From the NCBI GenBank assembly GCA_902489925.1, contig CABUBX010000003.1:1-64000 (forward strand): DNA of 64,000 bases, read 5' to 3'. This document shows positions 45,016-53,957 of this stretch, piece by piece. Below the pieces are notes generated by a model. The model was not told where the DNA came from, searched no databases, and saw only the letters and a program-made list of their open reading frames with translations. This DNA comes from an uncultured Lachnospiraceae bacterium. Lineage in GTDB: Bacteria; Bacillota; Clostridia; Lachnospirales; Lachnospiraceae. Numbering within the stretch: position 1 is the first letter of the stretch; each line of letters starts with the position of its first letter. A program made the translations under genes and the position numbers.

Positions 45016-46470
45016 CTATCCGCGGAAGTTATGCACACCGTCCAGCAAATCCCGCTTCAATTTCCACAATGGCTCTGATAAATCCACATAAACCTCCTGC
45101 GGATTGACAAAGCGGCGTGATTCGTCCCAAAGTGTCTCCAGCTCTTTGGCACAATAATCTCTGATTTCCATAACGGACGGCGATTCATAAACACATTCGC
45201 CATGGACAAATACCGGCACTAAAAGCTCGCGCACAGTATAGCTTCCCGCCTCAAGCAGCGTCTTTTTCCATGTGGCAATGGCATCAAAAATCATCAATGG
45301 CTTATCGGAAGAATACTTTTCATCCGCCAGTGAAATCAAATCCGCACGAATCTTGCCGCTTTCCTTATCATAAAGTCGAAATACCGTCTTGTTGCCCGGA
45401 TTTGTCACCTTTTCCACGTTTTCAGAAACCTTAATCTTAGGGCTGAAATTGCCGTCGGCATCTTCAATCGCTGCCAGCTTGTACACACCGCCAAAGGCCG
45501 GGCAGTCCGCCGATGTAATCATGTTTGTGCCGACACCCCATGAAGTAATCTGCGCCCCCTGAAGACGAAGACTCTCGATAAGATACTCATCCAAATCGCT
45601 GGACGCCGATATAATGGCATCGGTATGTCCCGCCGCATCGAGCATCTTTCTTGCTTTCTTTGTCAAATAAGCCAAATCACCGCTGTCAAGACGGATACCG
45701 TAAACCGACGGTTTGATTCCCTCTGCCTTCAGCTCATCAAAAACCTGAATGGCATGAGGCACACCGGATTTTAATGTGTCATAAGTATCTACAAGCAGAA
45801 GACAGTTATCAGGATAAAGCTTCGCATAAGTCCTAAATGCCTCCAGCTCTGTTTTAAAGCTCATAATCCAGCTGTGGGCATGTGTTCCCTTTACAGGAAT
45901 GTCAAACATCTGCCCCGCCAAAACATTCGATGTCCCCACACAGCCGCCAATGACTGCCGCGCGGGCGCCGTACACACCGGCATCCGGCCCTTGGGCACGG
46001 CGAAGCCCGAACTCCATCACACCGCCTCCGGCCGCATAAACAACCCTCGATGCCTTTGTCGCAATAAGGCTCTGGTGATTGATAATATTTAAAATCGCCG
46101 TCTCCACAAGCTGTGCCTCCATAATCGGTGCCATAACCTTTAAAAGCGGTTCCTTCGGAAATACAACCGTACCTTCCGGAATCGCATAAATATCACCTGT
46201 AAACTTAAAGTTTCTGAGATATTCCAAAAAATCAGCTTCAAAAAGCCCCAAAGATGCAAGATAGTCAATATCCTCCGCCTCAAATCGAAGTTCTTTGATA
46301 TATTCAATCACCTGCGCAAGTCCTGCAGTCACCGCATACGCGCTGCCGCTTGGATTTCTCCTGTAAAAAACATCAAAAACAACTCTTTCATTTGTATGGT
46401 CTTTAAAGTATCCCTGCATCATTGTCAACTCATAAAGGTCTGTCAACAATGTCATATTATAACGGCTCAT
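45016..46470 (-). CDS. pncB: Nicotinate phosphoribosyltransferase
   Basis: A 484-residue NAPRTase that makes nicotinate mononucleotide in NAD salvage. Visible motifs are DLYELTMMQGYF (11-22), FGLRRAQGPDAG (about 153-164), GTHAHSWIMSF with the phospho-acceptor histidine (about 195), and YGIRLDSGDLAY (about 238). GGAGG precedes the ATG at 46470. It lies 40 bases downstream of an isochorismatase-family gene and just upstream of the CapA gene, all on one strand. Confidence 0.95.
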   Translation of the reverse strand: MSRYNMTLLTDLYELTMMQGYFKDHTNERVVFDVFYRRNPSGSAYAVTAGLAQVIEYIKELRFEAEDIDYLASLGLFEADFLEYLRNFKFTGDIYAIPEGTVVFPKEPLLKVMAPIMEAQLVETAILNIINHQSLIATKASRVVYAAGGGVMEFGLRRAQGPDAGVYGARAAVIGGCVGTSNVLAGQMFDIPVKGTHAHSWIMSFKTELEAFRTYAKLYPDNCLLLVDTYDTLKSGVPHAIQVFDELKAEGIKPSVYGIRLDSGDLAYLTKKARKMLDAAGHTDAIISASSDLDEYLIESLRLQGAQITSWGVGTNMITSADCPAFGGVYKLAAIEDADGNFSPKIKVSENVEKVTNPGNKTVFRLYDKESGKIRADLISLADEKYSSDKPLMIFDAIATWKKTLLEAGSYTVRELLVPVFVHGECVYESPSVMEIRDYCAKELETLWDESRRFVNPQEVYVDLSEPLWKLKRDLLDGVHNFRG

Positions 46471-46510
46471 ATCGCCCGCCTCCTAAAATACGCGTTTTCT
46501 CTTATTACAA

Positions 46511-47053
46511 TTATTTAATCAATTTGGAAATTGTTTTAAAAGTATCGCTTCCGGCCTTTTTTGTCAGCTCAAATAAAATTGCCTCATAGGTTGTCACCGT
46601 AATTCCTTCATGGATTGCGCGCTTTACGGCAATTTCCTTATCAGATGCCCTTCTTGAGCTGATACAGTCCACAACAAGCACCGGCTCATAACCGGCTGTC
46701 TTTAAATCAATACATGTCTGAAGCACACAAATATGCGCCTCAATACCGCATACAATAACTGTCTTTTTGCCGAGGCTGTCCACTCTTGCCTTAATCGCCG
46801 CATCATCATAGCAGCTAAATGTTGTCTTATCCATATATTCTTCTGTCTCTGCCGCTTCAAAAACAGACGGAATTGTCATACCAATACCTCTTGTGTACTG
46901 CTGCGTCAATGTCATCGGTACCCCAAGGGCTTTAAGTCCTTTGATTAAAATAACTGAATTTTTTTCAAGCTGCTCTTTTTCAAAAATCACCGGCATCAGC
47001 TTCTCCTGATAGTCTACAATTATTGCCTGTGTATCTTCTGCCATATGTCTCAT
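46511..47053 (-). CDS. Isochorismatase-family hydrolase
   Basis: A 180-residue cysteine hydrolase. The catalytic aspartate is in IIVDYQEKL (about 14) and the nucleophilic cysteine in CGIEAHICVLQT (about 109-112). Its position before pncB suggests nicotinamide or a related amide as substrate. The Asp-His-His zinc site of true nicotinamidase PncA is not seen, so a YcaC-like or other hydrolase is at least as likely. The ATG at 47053 follows GAGG; the start at 47074 is less likely. Confidence 0.85.
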   Translation of the reverse strand: MRHMAEDTQAIIVDYQEKLMPVIFEKEQLEKNSVILIKGLKALGVPMTLTQQYTRGIGMTIPSVFEAAETEEYMDKTTFSCYDDAAIKARVDSLGKKTVIVCGIEAHICVLQTCIDLKTAGYEPVLVVDCISSRRASDKEIAVKRAIHEGITVTTYEAILFELTKKAGSDTFKTISKLIK

Positions 47054-47164
47054 ATTTTTATACCTCACACTCATTATATTTTTTAATTTATCTATTTTAT
47101 TTTATAATTTTTAAGCGGATGTGTCCAGTATTATTGTAAAATTTCTCCATCTCTCTCTACCTTC

Positions 47165-47193
47165 TTGACACCGACATCAATTTATGCTATTGT
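47165..47193 (+). promoter_or_regulatory. Promoter of the thiamine operon
   Basis: TTGACA (47165-47170) and TATTGT (47188-47193) separated by 17 bases. The start near 47200 gives a leader of about 128 bases before thiS. Confidence 0.65.
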
Positions 47194-47230
47194 AAATCCG
47201 ATAAAACAAAACAAAATACCGTTCATTAAC

Positions 47231-47253
47231 TTAATTAAATGCGATTTAATTAA
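47231..47253. promoter_or_regulatory. AT-rich perfect palindrome in the thiS leader
   Basis: TTAATTAAAT and ATTTAATTAA form a perfect 10-base inverted repeat with GCG at the centre. It is directly joined to the left arm of the leader terminator. It may be an operator or an RNA element that competes with the terminator. Confidence 0.55.
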
Positions 47254-47285
47254 AGGGGCACACCACCGCGGGTGTGTCCCTTTTT
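47252..47285 (+). terminator. Leader terminator (attenuator) of the thiamine operon
   Basis: GGG-CACACC pairs with GGTGTG-CCC (one G-T pair between) around ACCGCG, followed by eight T in all. The upstream gene runs the other way, so this terminator can only act on transcripts that go on into thiS. No CTGAGA element of a TPP riboswitch was found. Confidence 0.75.
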
Positions 47286-47327
47286 GTGTTTAAAAATAAG
47301 TTTCTGACATGAAAGGAAGGCTTGATA

Positions 47328-47522
47328 ATGAAAGTAAACAGCGAATTAATAACGCTTGAAGCACCTGTATGTCTGGCAGAGTTTCTAAAACATTCCGGCT
47401 ATCAGTCCCAAAGGGTTGCTGTCGAATTAAACGGCCGCATTATCCCAAAGGCACAGTTTGACACCGTCATGCTGACAGATGCCGATACACTGGAAATTGT
47501 CTGCTTTGTGGGCGGCGGCTGA
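47328..47522 (+). CDS. thiS: Sulfur carrier protein ThiS
   Basis: A 64-residue ubiquitin-like carrier ending in the Gly-Gly tail (CFVGGG) that is adenylated and loaded with sulfur for thiazole formation. The ATG at 47328 follows AAAGGAAGG; an upstream TTG at 47322 is unlikely. Its stop codon overlaps the thiF start. Confidence 0.92.
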   Translation: MKVNSELITLEAPVCLAEFLKHSGYQSQRVAVELNGRIIPKAQFDTVMLTDADTLEIVCFVGGG

Positions 47523-48109
47523 TGAACAGACAAAAATACGACTGTGAAAGCATACGGATTGGCATCGCAGGGCTCGGCGGACTCGGCTCAAACATTGTCA
47601 TGATGCTTGCACGAAGCGGCATACGCCATTTCGTTCTCGCCGATTTTGACACTGTTGACGAAAGCAACATAAACCGCCAGCATTATTTTCCATGTCATAT
47701 CGGACGCAAAAAGACTGAATGTATGCGCGAGCAGCTTTCAAACTTAAATCCCGATATAACGCTTAAAACCTTCGACACTTATCTCAACAGCGAAAATATG
47801 GCAGAAATCTTTAAAGACTGCGACATTGTCTGCGAGGCCTTTGATAATCCCGAATGTAAGTCCGAGCTTGTGACCGTCCTATTGTCACAGCTTGCCGATA
47901 CCGTGATTATCTCAGGCTCAGGCATGGCCGGCTTTGAAAGCGCCAATACGATTACGACAAAGCACCCATTTGAAAGACTCTACATCTGCGGTGACTCTGT
48001 CACAGAAGCTGCTGCCCATATCCGCCTGACGGCGCCTCGGGTACAAATATGCGCGGGGCATCAGGCCAATATGGTTTTAAGACTCATTCACGGGCTGACA
48101 GAACCGTAA
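47522..48109 (+). CDS. thiF: ThiS adenylyltransferase ThiF
   Basis: A 195-residue E1-like enzyme. The nucleotide-binding loop is GIAGLGGLGSN (13-23), with DFDTVDESNINRQ (about 41) and CEAFDNPECK (about 103). It activates the ThiS C-terminus. It lacks the CxxC zinc pairs of longer ThiF/MoeB proteins, as is usual for the short clostridial form. It overlaps thiS by one base. Confidence 0.92.
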   Translation: MNRQKYDCESIRIGIAGLGGLGSNIVMMLARSGIRHFVLADFDTVDESNINRQHYFPCHIGRKKTECMREQLSNLNPDITLKTFDTYLNSENMAEIFKDCDIVCEAFDNPECKSELVTVLLSQLADTVIISGSGMAGFESANTITTKHPFERLYICGDSVTEAAAHIRLTAPRVQICAGHQANMVLRLIHGLTEP

Positions 48110-48131
48110 TCTATTTTAGGAGGAACACATC

Positions 48132-48899
48132 ATGAAAGATGCATTAATTATCGGCGGGCACCAATTTAACTCCCGTTTTATTTTAGGCTCAGGAAAATTT
48201 TCTTTGGAAATGACGCGCGCCGTCATCGAAAACGGCGGCGTTGAGATGGCAACGCTGGCGCTTCGCCGCGCCAATGCCGGCGGCCGGGAAAACATTCTCG
48301 ATTATATTCCAAAAGGCATCACACTGCTTCCAAATACATCCGGCGCCAGAAATGCCGAAGAAGCCGTGCGTATTGCGCGCCTGTCAAGAGAACTCGGCTG
48401 CGGTGATTTCGTTAAGGTAGAAATCATCCACGACTCAAAATATCTTCTCCCGGATAATTTTGAAACCGTGAAAGCAACAGAAATTCTTGCAAAGGAAGGC
48501 TTTATTGTCATGCCTTATATGATGCCTGACCTTGCCGCCGCAAGAGCGCTCAGGGACGCAGGCGCCGGTGCCGTTATGCCGCTCGGCGCACCGATTGGCA
48601 GCAATAAAGGACTTCTCACAAAGGATTTCATTAAAATTCTTGTCGAAGAAATTGACTTGCCGATTATTGTCGATGCCGGAATCGGGCGGCCGTCTCAGGC
48701 ATGTGAAGCGATGGAACTCGGCGCCGCCGCTGTGATGGCGAATACTGCCATCGCAACAGCAGGCGATATGAGAGCTATGGCTTTGGCCTTTAAGCTGGCG
48801 ATTGAAGCCGGACGCCTCGCCTACTTATCGAAGCCGGGACGTATCCTTGAAAACCGCGGCAGCGCATCAAGCCCTCTGACAGGGTTTTTGGCAGATTAA
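48132..48899 (+). CDS. thiG: Thiazole synthase ThiG
   Basis: A 255-residue TIM-barrel enzyme that builds the thiazole phosphate from deoxyxylulose 5-phosphate, dehydroglycine and ThiS-thiocarboxylate. The Schiff-base lysine region is [10 protein letters not shown] (about 95-104), and phosphate-binding ends are [13 protein letters not shown] and [17 protein letters not shown] precedes the ATG. Confidence 0.95.
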   Translation: MKDALIIGGHQFNSRFILGSGKFSLEMTRAVIENGGVEMATLALRRANAGGRENILDYIPKGITLLPNTSGARNAEEAVRIARLSRELGCGDFVKVEIIHDSKYLLPDNFETVKATEILAKEGFIVMPYMMPDLAAARALRDAGAGAVMPLGAPIGSNKGLLTKDFIKILVEEIDLPIIVDAGIGRPSQACEAMELGAAAVMANTAIATAGDMRAMALAFKLAIEAGRLAYLSKPGRILENRGSASSPLTGFLAD

Positions 48900-48909
48900 G
48901 GAGGCTCTC

Positions 48910-50079
48910 ATGAATACACCGTTATCTGATGTGATGTCTTACTATGACGACATGGAAATTATACAGTCCGATATTATGGACAGGGTTTTAGCCATGACCG
49001 CCGACTGTGACATGAACCGTTTTACAAAAGCCGATGTTTTAGCCGCCTTAAAAAAAGACAGCATTGACTTAGACGACTATGCCGCCTTACTTTCCCCTGC
49101 GGCAGCACCTTATCTTGAAGCAATGGCTATGAGGGCAAAGGATGAAACGCGCCGTCATTTCGGCAACACTATCTGTCTTTTCACACCGCTCTATATTGCC
49201 AATTATTGTGAAAATCACTGTGTTTACTGCGGCTTTAACTGTAAAAACAAAATCAACCGTGCAAAACTGACCTTTGAAGAAATTGAAAAAGAGCTCGCCG
49301 CCATCGCAAAAACCGGGCTTCGGGAAATTCTTCTTTTAACCGGAGAGTCCAGACATATGTCTGATGTCGCCTATATCGGCGAGGCCGTAAAGCTTGCCCA
49401 TAAATACTTTGAAGCTGTCGGCATTGAAATCTATCCCGTAAACTCCGATGAGTATGCCTTTCTTCATCAATGCGGCGCTGATTTTGTGAGTATTTATCAG
49501 GAAACTTATCAGACGGAAAAGTATGAAAAGGTACATCTGTCCGGTCACAAGCGTTCCTTTGCCTACCGTTTTAACGGTCAGGAAAGAGCTTTGATGGGCG
49601 GTATGCGCGGCGTTGCCTTTGGTGCGCTTTTAGGACTTGATGATTTCAGAAAGGATGCTTACGCTACAGGGCTTCACGCCTATTTTATCCAAAAAAAATA
49701 TCCTCACGCAGAAATTTCCTTCTCTGTGCCGCGGCTTCGTCCTTATGTTTCCGAAGATGAATTGATGCCTCAGATGCCGGAATTTACAGGTATCAAGGAA
49801 TCACAGCTTCTTCAGGTCATGCTCGCCTACCGTATTTTATTTCCTTATGCCGGTATTACAATTTCCTCCCGTGAGCGCGGCGGCTTCAAAGACCATGTTT
49901 TAGGTCTTGCAGCCACAAAAACATCCGCCGGCGTCAGCACAGCCATCGGCGGCCACGAGGATGAGGCTAAAGGTGACGGACAATTTGAAATTTCCGACGG
50001 CCGCTCTGTAGATGATATCCACCAGTCACTTTTAAATCTTGGACTGCAGCCGGCCTATACGGATTACCTGTGGGTGTAG
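48910..50079 (+). CDS. thiH: 2-iminoacetate synthase ThiH
   Basis: A 389-residue radical SAM tyrosine lyase that supplies dehydroglycine. The [4Fe-4S] motif is CENHCVYCGF (about 98-107), with LTGES after it for SAM binding. ThiH rather than the oxygen-dependent ThiO is expected in an anaerobe. AAGGAGG precedes the ATG, 10 bases after thiG. Confidence 0.95.
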   Translation: MNTPLSDVMSYYDDMEIIQSDIMDRVLAMTADCDMNRFTKADVLAALKKDSIDLDDYAALLSPAAAPYLEAMAMRAKDETRRHFGNTICLFTPLYIANYCENHCVYCGFNCKNKINRAKLTFEEIEKELAAIAKTGLREILLLTGESRHMSDVAYIGEAVKLAHKYFEAVGIEIYPVNSDEYAFLHQCGADFVSIYQETYQTEKYEKVHLSGHKRSFAYRFNGQERALMGGMRGVAFGALLGLDDFRKDAYATGLHAYFIQKKYPHAEISFSVPRLRPYVSEDELMPQMPEFTGIKESQLLQVMLAYRILFPYAGITISSRERGGFKDHVLGLAATKTSAGVSTAIGGHEDEAKGDGQFEISDGRSVDDIHQSLLNLGLQPAYTDYLWV

Positions 50080-50081
50080 CT

Positions 50082-50669
50082 ATGAATAATATGCCGTTGC
50101 TCTCCCATATGATTGCCGTCACAAACCGCCGGCTTTGTACCCGCGGCTTTACAGAGCAGATTGAGCGTATTTGCCACGCAAAGCCTGACCGAATTATTTT
50201 GCGCGAAAAGGATTTGGATGATAAAGCATATGAAGACTTATTATGCAGCGTGCTTCCAATTTGCCATGAATATGAAATACCGCTTTTTGTCAGCGGACAC
50301 ATAGAGCTTGCCGCAAAATACAACACCGGCCTTCATTTATCCTACAATGATTTTATGGGCTTTAATCAAGAAAAAACTGTTGGTGTCTCCGTCCATTCTG
50401 CTGCCGAGGCAGAAAATGCAGTGCGAAATAACGCCGCCTATATTATTGCCGGACATATTTTTGCCACTGACTGCAAAAAAGGCATACCGCCACGGGGACT
50501 TGATTTTTTGGAAAATATATGTAACTGTGTTGCGTCAACCTGCGCCGAACTGAATAAAAAACCAATCCCGGTTTATGCCATTGGCGGTATTACCCCAAAA
50601 AATCTTCCCTTAATTTTCGCTTCGGGTGCATTTGGCGGCTGCATGATGTCAGGCGCCATGAAGCTTTAG
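50082..50669 (+). CDS. thiE: Thiamine phosphate synthase ThiE / TenI-like
   Basis: A 195-residue TIM-barrel protein of the ThiE/TenI family. LREKDLDDKAYE (about 36), SVHSAAEAENAV, IIAGHIFATDCKKG and YAIGGITPKN are family stretches. ThiE joins HMP-diphosphate and thiazole phosphate. HLSYNDF stands where most ThiE proteins have a HxGQxD loop, so TenI-like activity is possible. The ATG at 50082 is two bases past thiH; the GTG at 50070 lies inside thiH. Confidence 0.85.
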   Translation: MNNMPLLSHMIAVTNRRLCTRGFTEQIERICHAKPDRIILREKDLDDKAYEDLLCSVLPICHEYEIPLFVSGHIELAAKYNTGLHLSYNDFMGFNQEKTVGVSVHSAAEAENAVRNNAAYIIAGHIFATDCKKGIPPRGLDFLENICNCVASTCAELNKKPIPVYAIGGITPKNLPLIFASGAFGGCMMSGAMKL

Positions 50670-50682
50670 AAAACTTTTCCCC

Positions 50683-50711
50683 TTGACGACAGCATGGACG
50701 CCCTCTATACT
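50683..50711 (+). promoter_or_regulatory. Promoter of the 88-residue protein gene
   Basis: TTGACG and TATACT with a 17-base spacer, just after the thiE stop codon. Confidence 0.65.
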
Positions 50712-50767
50712 AATGTTTAATACACCCGATAGGGACAGAAAATATGTATTGTACAAAGGAGGCAGCT

Positions 50768-51034
50768 ATGTTTCGTTTATGGGCAAAAGTATTTAAAGAT
50801 AACCGGCTTTTAAAAGATACGGTCATCTGCGATGATGATACAGAAAAATCGAGAACAAAAAAAATCTTTGACGCAGTCACAGCCATCTGTCTCGAATTTG
50901 ACTTATCCGAACCAATATGGCTTGAGTCTACAATCAAAGATTTTCAAATTCATGATAAAACACGTTTTACAAGCGACAATTTTATTGAAACCATTGACTT
51001 TGATTTTTTAGAAATTCAGGTGATTGAAGAATAA
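50768..51034 (+). CDS. Uncharacterised 88-residue protein
   Basis: Not recognised. A soluble, mixed charged protein (MFRLWAKVFKDNRLLKDTVI at the start, acidic end DFDFLEIQVIEE) with no Cys motif, membrane segment or signal peptide. It is a convincing gene: its own -35/-10 boxes, AAAGGAGG 6 bases before the ATG at 50768, and good codon structure throughout. It converges on the dipeptidase gene with no space between stop codons. Confidence 0.75.
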   Translation: MFRLWAKVFKDNRLLKDTVICDDDTEKSRTKKIFDAVTAICLEFDLSEPIWLESTIKDFQIHDKTRFTSDNFIETIDFDFLEIQVIEE

Positions 51035-52012
51035 TCACGGGTGCAGCACACTTTTAAAAAGCCGCATCGCATTGCCGTAACAAATTTTATCAATGACTGC
51101 CTCTGTAAGATGCGCCTTTTTTAAGGCGTCAAAAAGCAGAGGCATTTTTTGTGCGCCTGTAATTTCAAGACAATCGTCCATCCCGTCAAAATCCGAGCCT
51201 ATAGCCACCGCATCCTCCCCGGCCTTATCCACCATGTAAAGCACATGGCGCACAATATCCGCCACGGATGAATAGCCGCTGTCACTTGTAAACTTATGAA
51301 AAAAATTAACACCGGCCACGCTGCCTGTCTCACCGATGACTTTAAGCATCTCATCTGTAAGATTTCTCGGATGCCCTGTCAATGCGCGTGCACATGAATG
51401 TGATGCCGCAAAGGGAATACCGCACTTTTTAGCATGCCCGGCAACATCATAAAAGCCGCCGTCCGAAAGGTGCGATACGTCAACAATCATCCCCATGTCC
51501 TGCATACGTTCAACAACCTCATGTCCAAAAGGTTTAAGCCCCTTGCGCATCACTGCCGAAACGTCGCTGTTGGGATAGCCGATGCAATTTTCAAAATTCC
51601 ATGTCAGCGTCATGAGCCGAACGCCGCGCTCATACAGCGCATCAAGACGGCTCATATCTTTATTTAATATACCGCCCTCCTCAACAGAGGCAAGCGCCGA
51701 TATTTTCCCTAAAGCTTCATTGGCTGAAATGTCGGCAGCACATAAGGCGCTCGCCGTCGTTTCGCTGTTTTTTTCGATTTCACCATGCAAAACATCTAAA
51801 AGTCTGTGTGCGTAACGGTAGCCCGCGTCCCAGCCATCGGCACCGGAAAAATCCGATTTTTCAATAAAGCAGGAAAAAATCTGACAGGCACACCCTGCCT
51901 GCAGCAGTCTTTTTATATCTGCCTGCCCTCTGTTTTCATTCAGTCCTCCGTATTCAGGATGTCTTTCAAGTACAGAAATTGTATCACAATGCAAATCTAT
52001 ATAATGTCTCAT
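51035..52012 (-). CDS. Membrane dipeptidase family (M19) peptidase
   Basis: A 325-residue zinc dipeptidase of the renal dipeptidase family. DLHCDTIS (6-13) gives the first metal ligands, then SVEEGG (bridging Glu, about 115), VDVSHLSDGGF, ASHSCARAL and GSDFDGMDD (about 275). It cleaves dipeptides, including those with D-residues at the C-terminus. Its ATG overlaps the cobB stop codon by four bases (ATGA), so translation is coupled. Confidence 0.92.
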   Translation of the reverse strand: MRHYIDLHCDTISVLERHPEYGGLNENRGQADIKRLLQAGCACQIFSCFIEKSDFSGADGWDAGYRYAHRLLDVLHGEIEKNSETTASALCAADISANEALGKISALASVEEGGILNKDMSRLDALYERGVRLMTLTWNFENCIGYPNSDVSAVMRKGLKPFGHEVVERMQDMGMIVDVSHLSDGGFYDVAGHAKKCGIPFAASHSCARALTGHPRNLTDEMLKVIGETGSVAGVNFFHKFTSDSGYSSVADIVRHVLYMVDKAGEDAVAIGSDFDGMDDCLEITGAQKMPLLFDALKKAHLTEAVIDKICYGNAMRLFKSVLHP

Positions 52013-52734
52013 AAGACAGCCACCGCTTCCGAAAGCACCTTCCCTATACTGTCATGAATCAATAAATCGGCATAACTGTCATACGGCGTCTCACTCTTAT
52101 TAATAAGTACAAGTCTGTCCCCGCGATAATACTGAACAAAGCTTGCTGCCGGATAAACATTTAATGATGTGCCGCCCACAATAAGCATATCTGCATGACG
52201 AATGGCCTGCACACTGCGCTCGATTGTCTCACCGTCAAGCCCTTCCTCATACAGCACAACCTCCGGCTTAATGATTCCGCCACATTCACAGCGCGGTACG
52301 CCGTCACTGCCCGTCACTGCCGTCAAGCCGTACGGTTTTCCGCAGCGCATACAGCGGTTTTTATGAACTGTCCCATGCAGCTCATACACCGTTTTACTCC
52401 CGGCAGCCTGATGCAGTCCGTCAATATTTTGTGTCACAACCGCCGTCAGCTTTCCCATCGCCTCCAGCTTTGCCAAGGCTTCATGGGCTTTATTTGGCTT
52501 CGCCTTTTCATAAATCATCGCTGTCCTATAAAAATCATAAAACTTTTCTGTATGGCGCATAAAAAACGTATGAGATAAAATCGTCTCCGGCGATACGCCA
52601 AACTGCTGCTGTGTCTTATAAATGCCCTGCTCGCTTCTAAAATCCGGAATACCGCTTTCTGTCGAAACACCGGCCCCTCCGAAAAAAACAATCCGCTCTG
52701 AATCCCTTAGCATCTGTACAAATTTCTCGTTCAT
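52009..52734 (-). CDS. cobB: NAD-dependent protein deacylase (sirtuin)
   Basis: A 241-residue Sir2 enzyme. NAD-binding GGAGVSTESGIPDFRS (19-34), TQNIDGLHQAAG (about 112), catalytic histidine in ELHGT (about 129), and a zinc site of CMRCGKPY plus the later CECGG. It removes acyl groups from lysine using NAD+ and releases nicotinamide. GGAGGAG precedes the ATG at 52734. Second gene of a TPR-cobB-dipeptidase unit. Confidence 0.94.
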   Translation of the reverse strand: MNEKFVQMLRDSERIVFFGGAGVSTESGIPDFRSEQGIYKTQQQFGVSPETILSHTFFMRHTEKFYDFYRTAMIYEKAKPNKAHEALAKLEAMGKLTAVVTQNIDGLHQAAGSKTVYELHGTVHKNRCMRCGKPYGLTAVTGSDGVPRCECGGIIKPEVVLYEEGLDGETIERSVQAIRHADMLIVGGTSLNVYPAASFVQYYRGDRLVLINKSETPYDSYADLLIHDSIGKVLSEAVAVL

Positions 52735-52753
52735 GCTGTCTCCTCCTTACCGC

Positions 52754-53824
52754 TCAATGTTTTTGTTTAAAAAGCTCTTTTAATGAAAATCCCCGCATTG
52801 CCACAAAGGGCCACCGCTTTTCCATCGCCTTCAAATTGACTCCCGCAGCTTCTAAAACCGACTTATCGCTGACATTTTTATAAGCCTTATAAGCCGCATC
52901 CATATTGCCTGCCGCAAGGTAAGCCTGACCGAGGCACATATGGTAGCCGTCCTCCGGGCAAATTTCAATCGCCTCCCGGTAGCAGGCGGCTGCCTCGTCA
53001 TACTTTTTCAGCGCATATAAAAGATGTCCTTTAAGAACCATCAAATCATCGCCATCCGCCTCGGCAGACAGTGCTTTTTCAATCGCCTTTAAGCCTTCCT
53101 TGACAAACCCCAACTGCTCGCAGGCCATCGCCATATAATACCAGCCGTCAGTCGAATTTCTGTCGTACACAAGCGCCTGCTTTGCATAGTCATACATTGT
53201 TTTCAGTTCACGGATATCCTTACACTCATCATTCATCACGCGCGATGCTGTCTTGGCGCACTGCTCAATACACGCATTAAGCTGGGCGGCTTTTGCCTGC
53301 TTTGTATTATTTTTATACCTTGTCGCCGTCAGTCGAAGCCTGTCACCGGAATAGAAGCTTTCTGACCTCGCATAGCTTATATCAAGTGTTTTTACAGGTT
53401 TTTCCAGCATAGTTAAAATCTGTTTCAGCCGTTCATCCCCGGTCTCCACAACTTCATAAAGCTTTTCTTTAAAATCAAATACAAATCCGCTTATACGCTC
53501 TGATTTTGGGAGAAGGCAAACTTCTGCAATTGGGGCGCATATATTTCCTTCAAGAAATACAGCAGCCCTCTGAATACTTCTATAGATTTCCGCCCGTCTG
53601 TACCAGCCTGCAATTTTTCCGTCTGCAACAAAAACGACAGGAATGTTTTTAATCACCGTGCTCTGCACCGTACACTCATAAAAATCCTCCAGAGCAATGC
53701 ACTCACTGCCGCCTTCCAGTCTTGATTTGCTGACTGCATAACAAAATCCGTGATAATCAAAAAACTCATTCATTAAAAGCGACGCTTCATTTTCTATTTT
53801 TACCGCAAGTACCGGCACATTCAT
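52754..53824 (-). CDS. TPR-repeat protein of unknown function
   Basis: A 356-residue soluble protein. Residues 1-165 match no family I recognise, although the segment VIKNIPVVFVADGKIAGWYR has a thioredoxin-fold flavour. Residues about 205-325 hold three or four tetratricopeptide repeats (YYMAMACEQLGFVKEGLKAI, LKGHLLYALKKYDEAAACYR, YHMCLGQAYLAAGNMDAAYK). TPRs mediate protein contacts. Linked to cobB by a 19-base gap. Partner unknown. Confidence 0.78.
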   Translation of the reverse strand: MNVPVLAVKIENEASLLMNEFFDYHGFCYAVSKSRLEGGSECIALEDFYECTVQSTVIKNIPVVFVADGKIAGWYRRAEIYRSIQRAAVFLEGNICAPIAEVCLLPKSERISGFVFDFKEKLYEVVETGDERLKQILTMLEKPVKTLDISYARSESFYSGDRLRLTATRYKNNTKQAKAAQLNACIEQCAKTASRVMNDECKDIRELKTMYDYAKQALVYDRNSTDGWYYMAMACEQLGFVKEGLKAIEKALSAEADGDDLMVLKGHLLYALKKYDEAAACYREAIEICPEDGYHMCLGQAYLAAGNMDAAYKAYKNVSDKSVLEAAGVNLKAMEKRWPFVAMRGFSLKELFKQKH

Positions 53825-53896
53825 CCCCTCTTTCTCTCATCTTTTTTTATTTTATCACATTTTCGCTTTGAGGAACACCCGCTTTTAAAAACCCCC

Positions 53897-53925
53897 TTGC
53901 CCCTTCCCCTGTGATAAGCTATACT
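53897..53925 (+). promoter_or_regulatory. Promoter of the cyclophilin gene
   Basis: TTGCCC and TATACT with a 17-base spacer, 32 bases before the start codon. Confidence 0.6.
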
Positions 53926-53957
53926 TAATACATCATGATGTAAAGGAGATTTTAAAA

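Noticed and set aside
47054..47327. TPP riboswitch upstream of thiS
   Set aside because: Looked for because thiamine operons usually carry one. No CTGAGA core or matching second conserved element was found, only a palindrome and a terminator.
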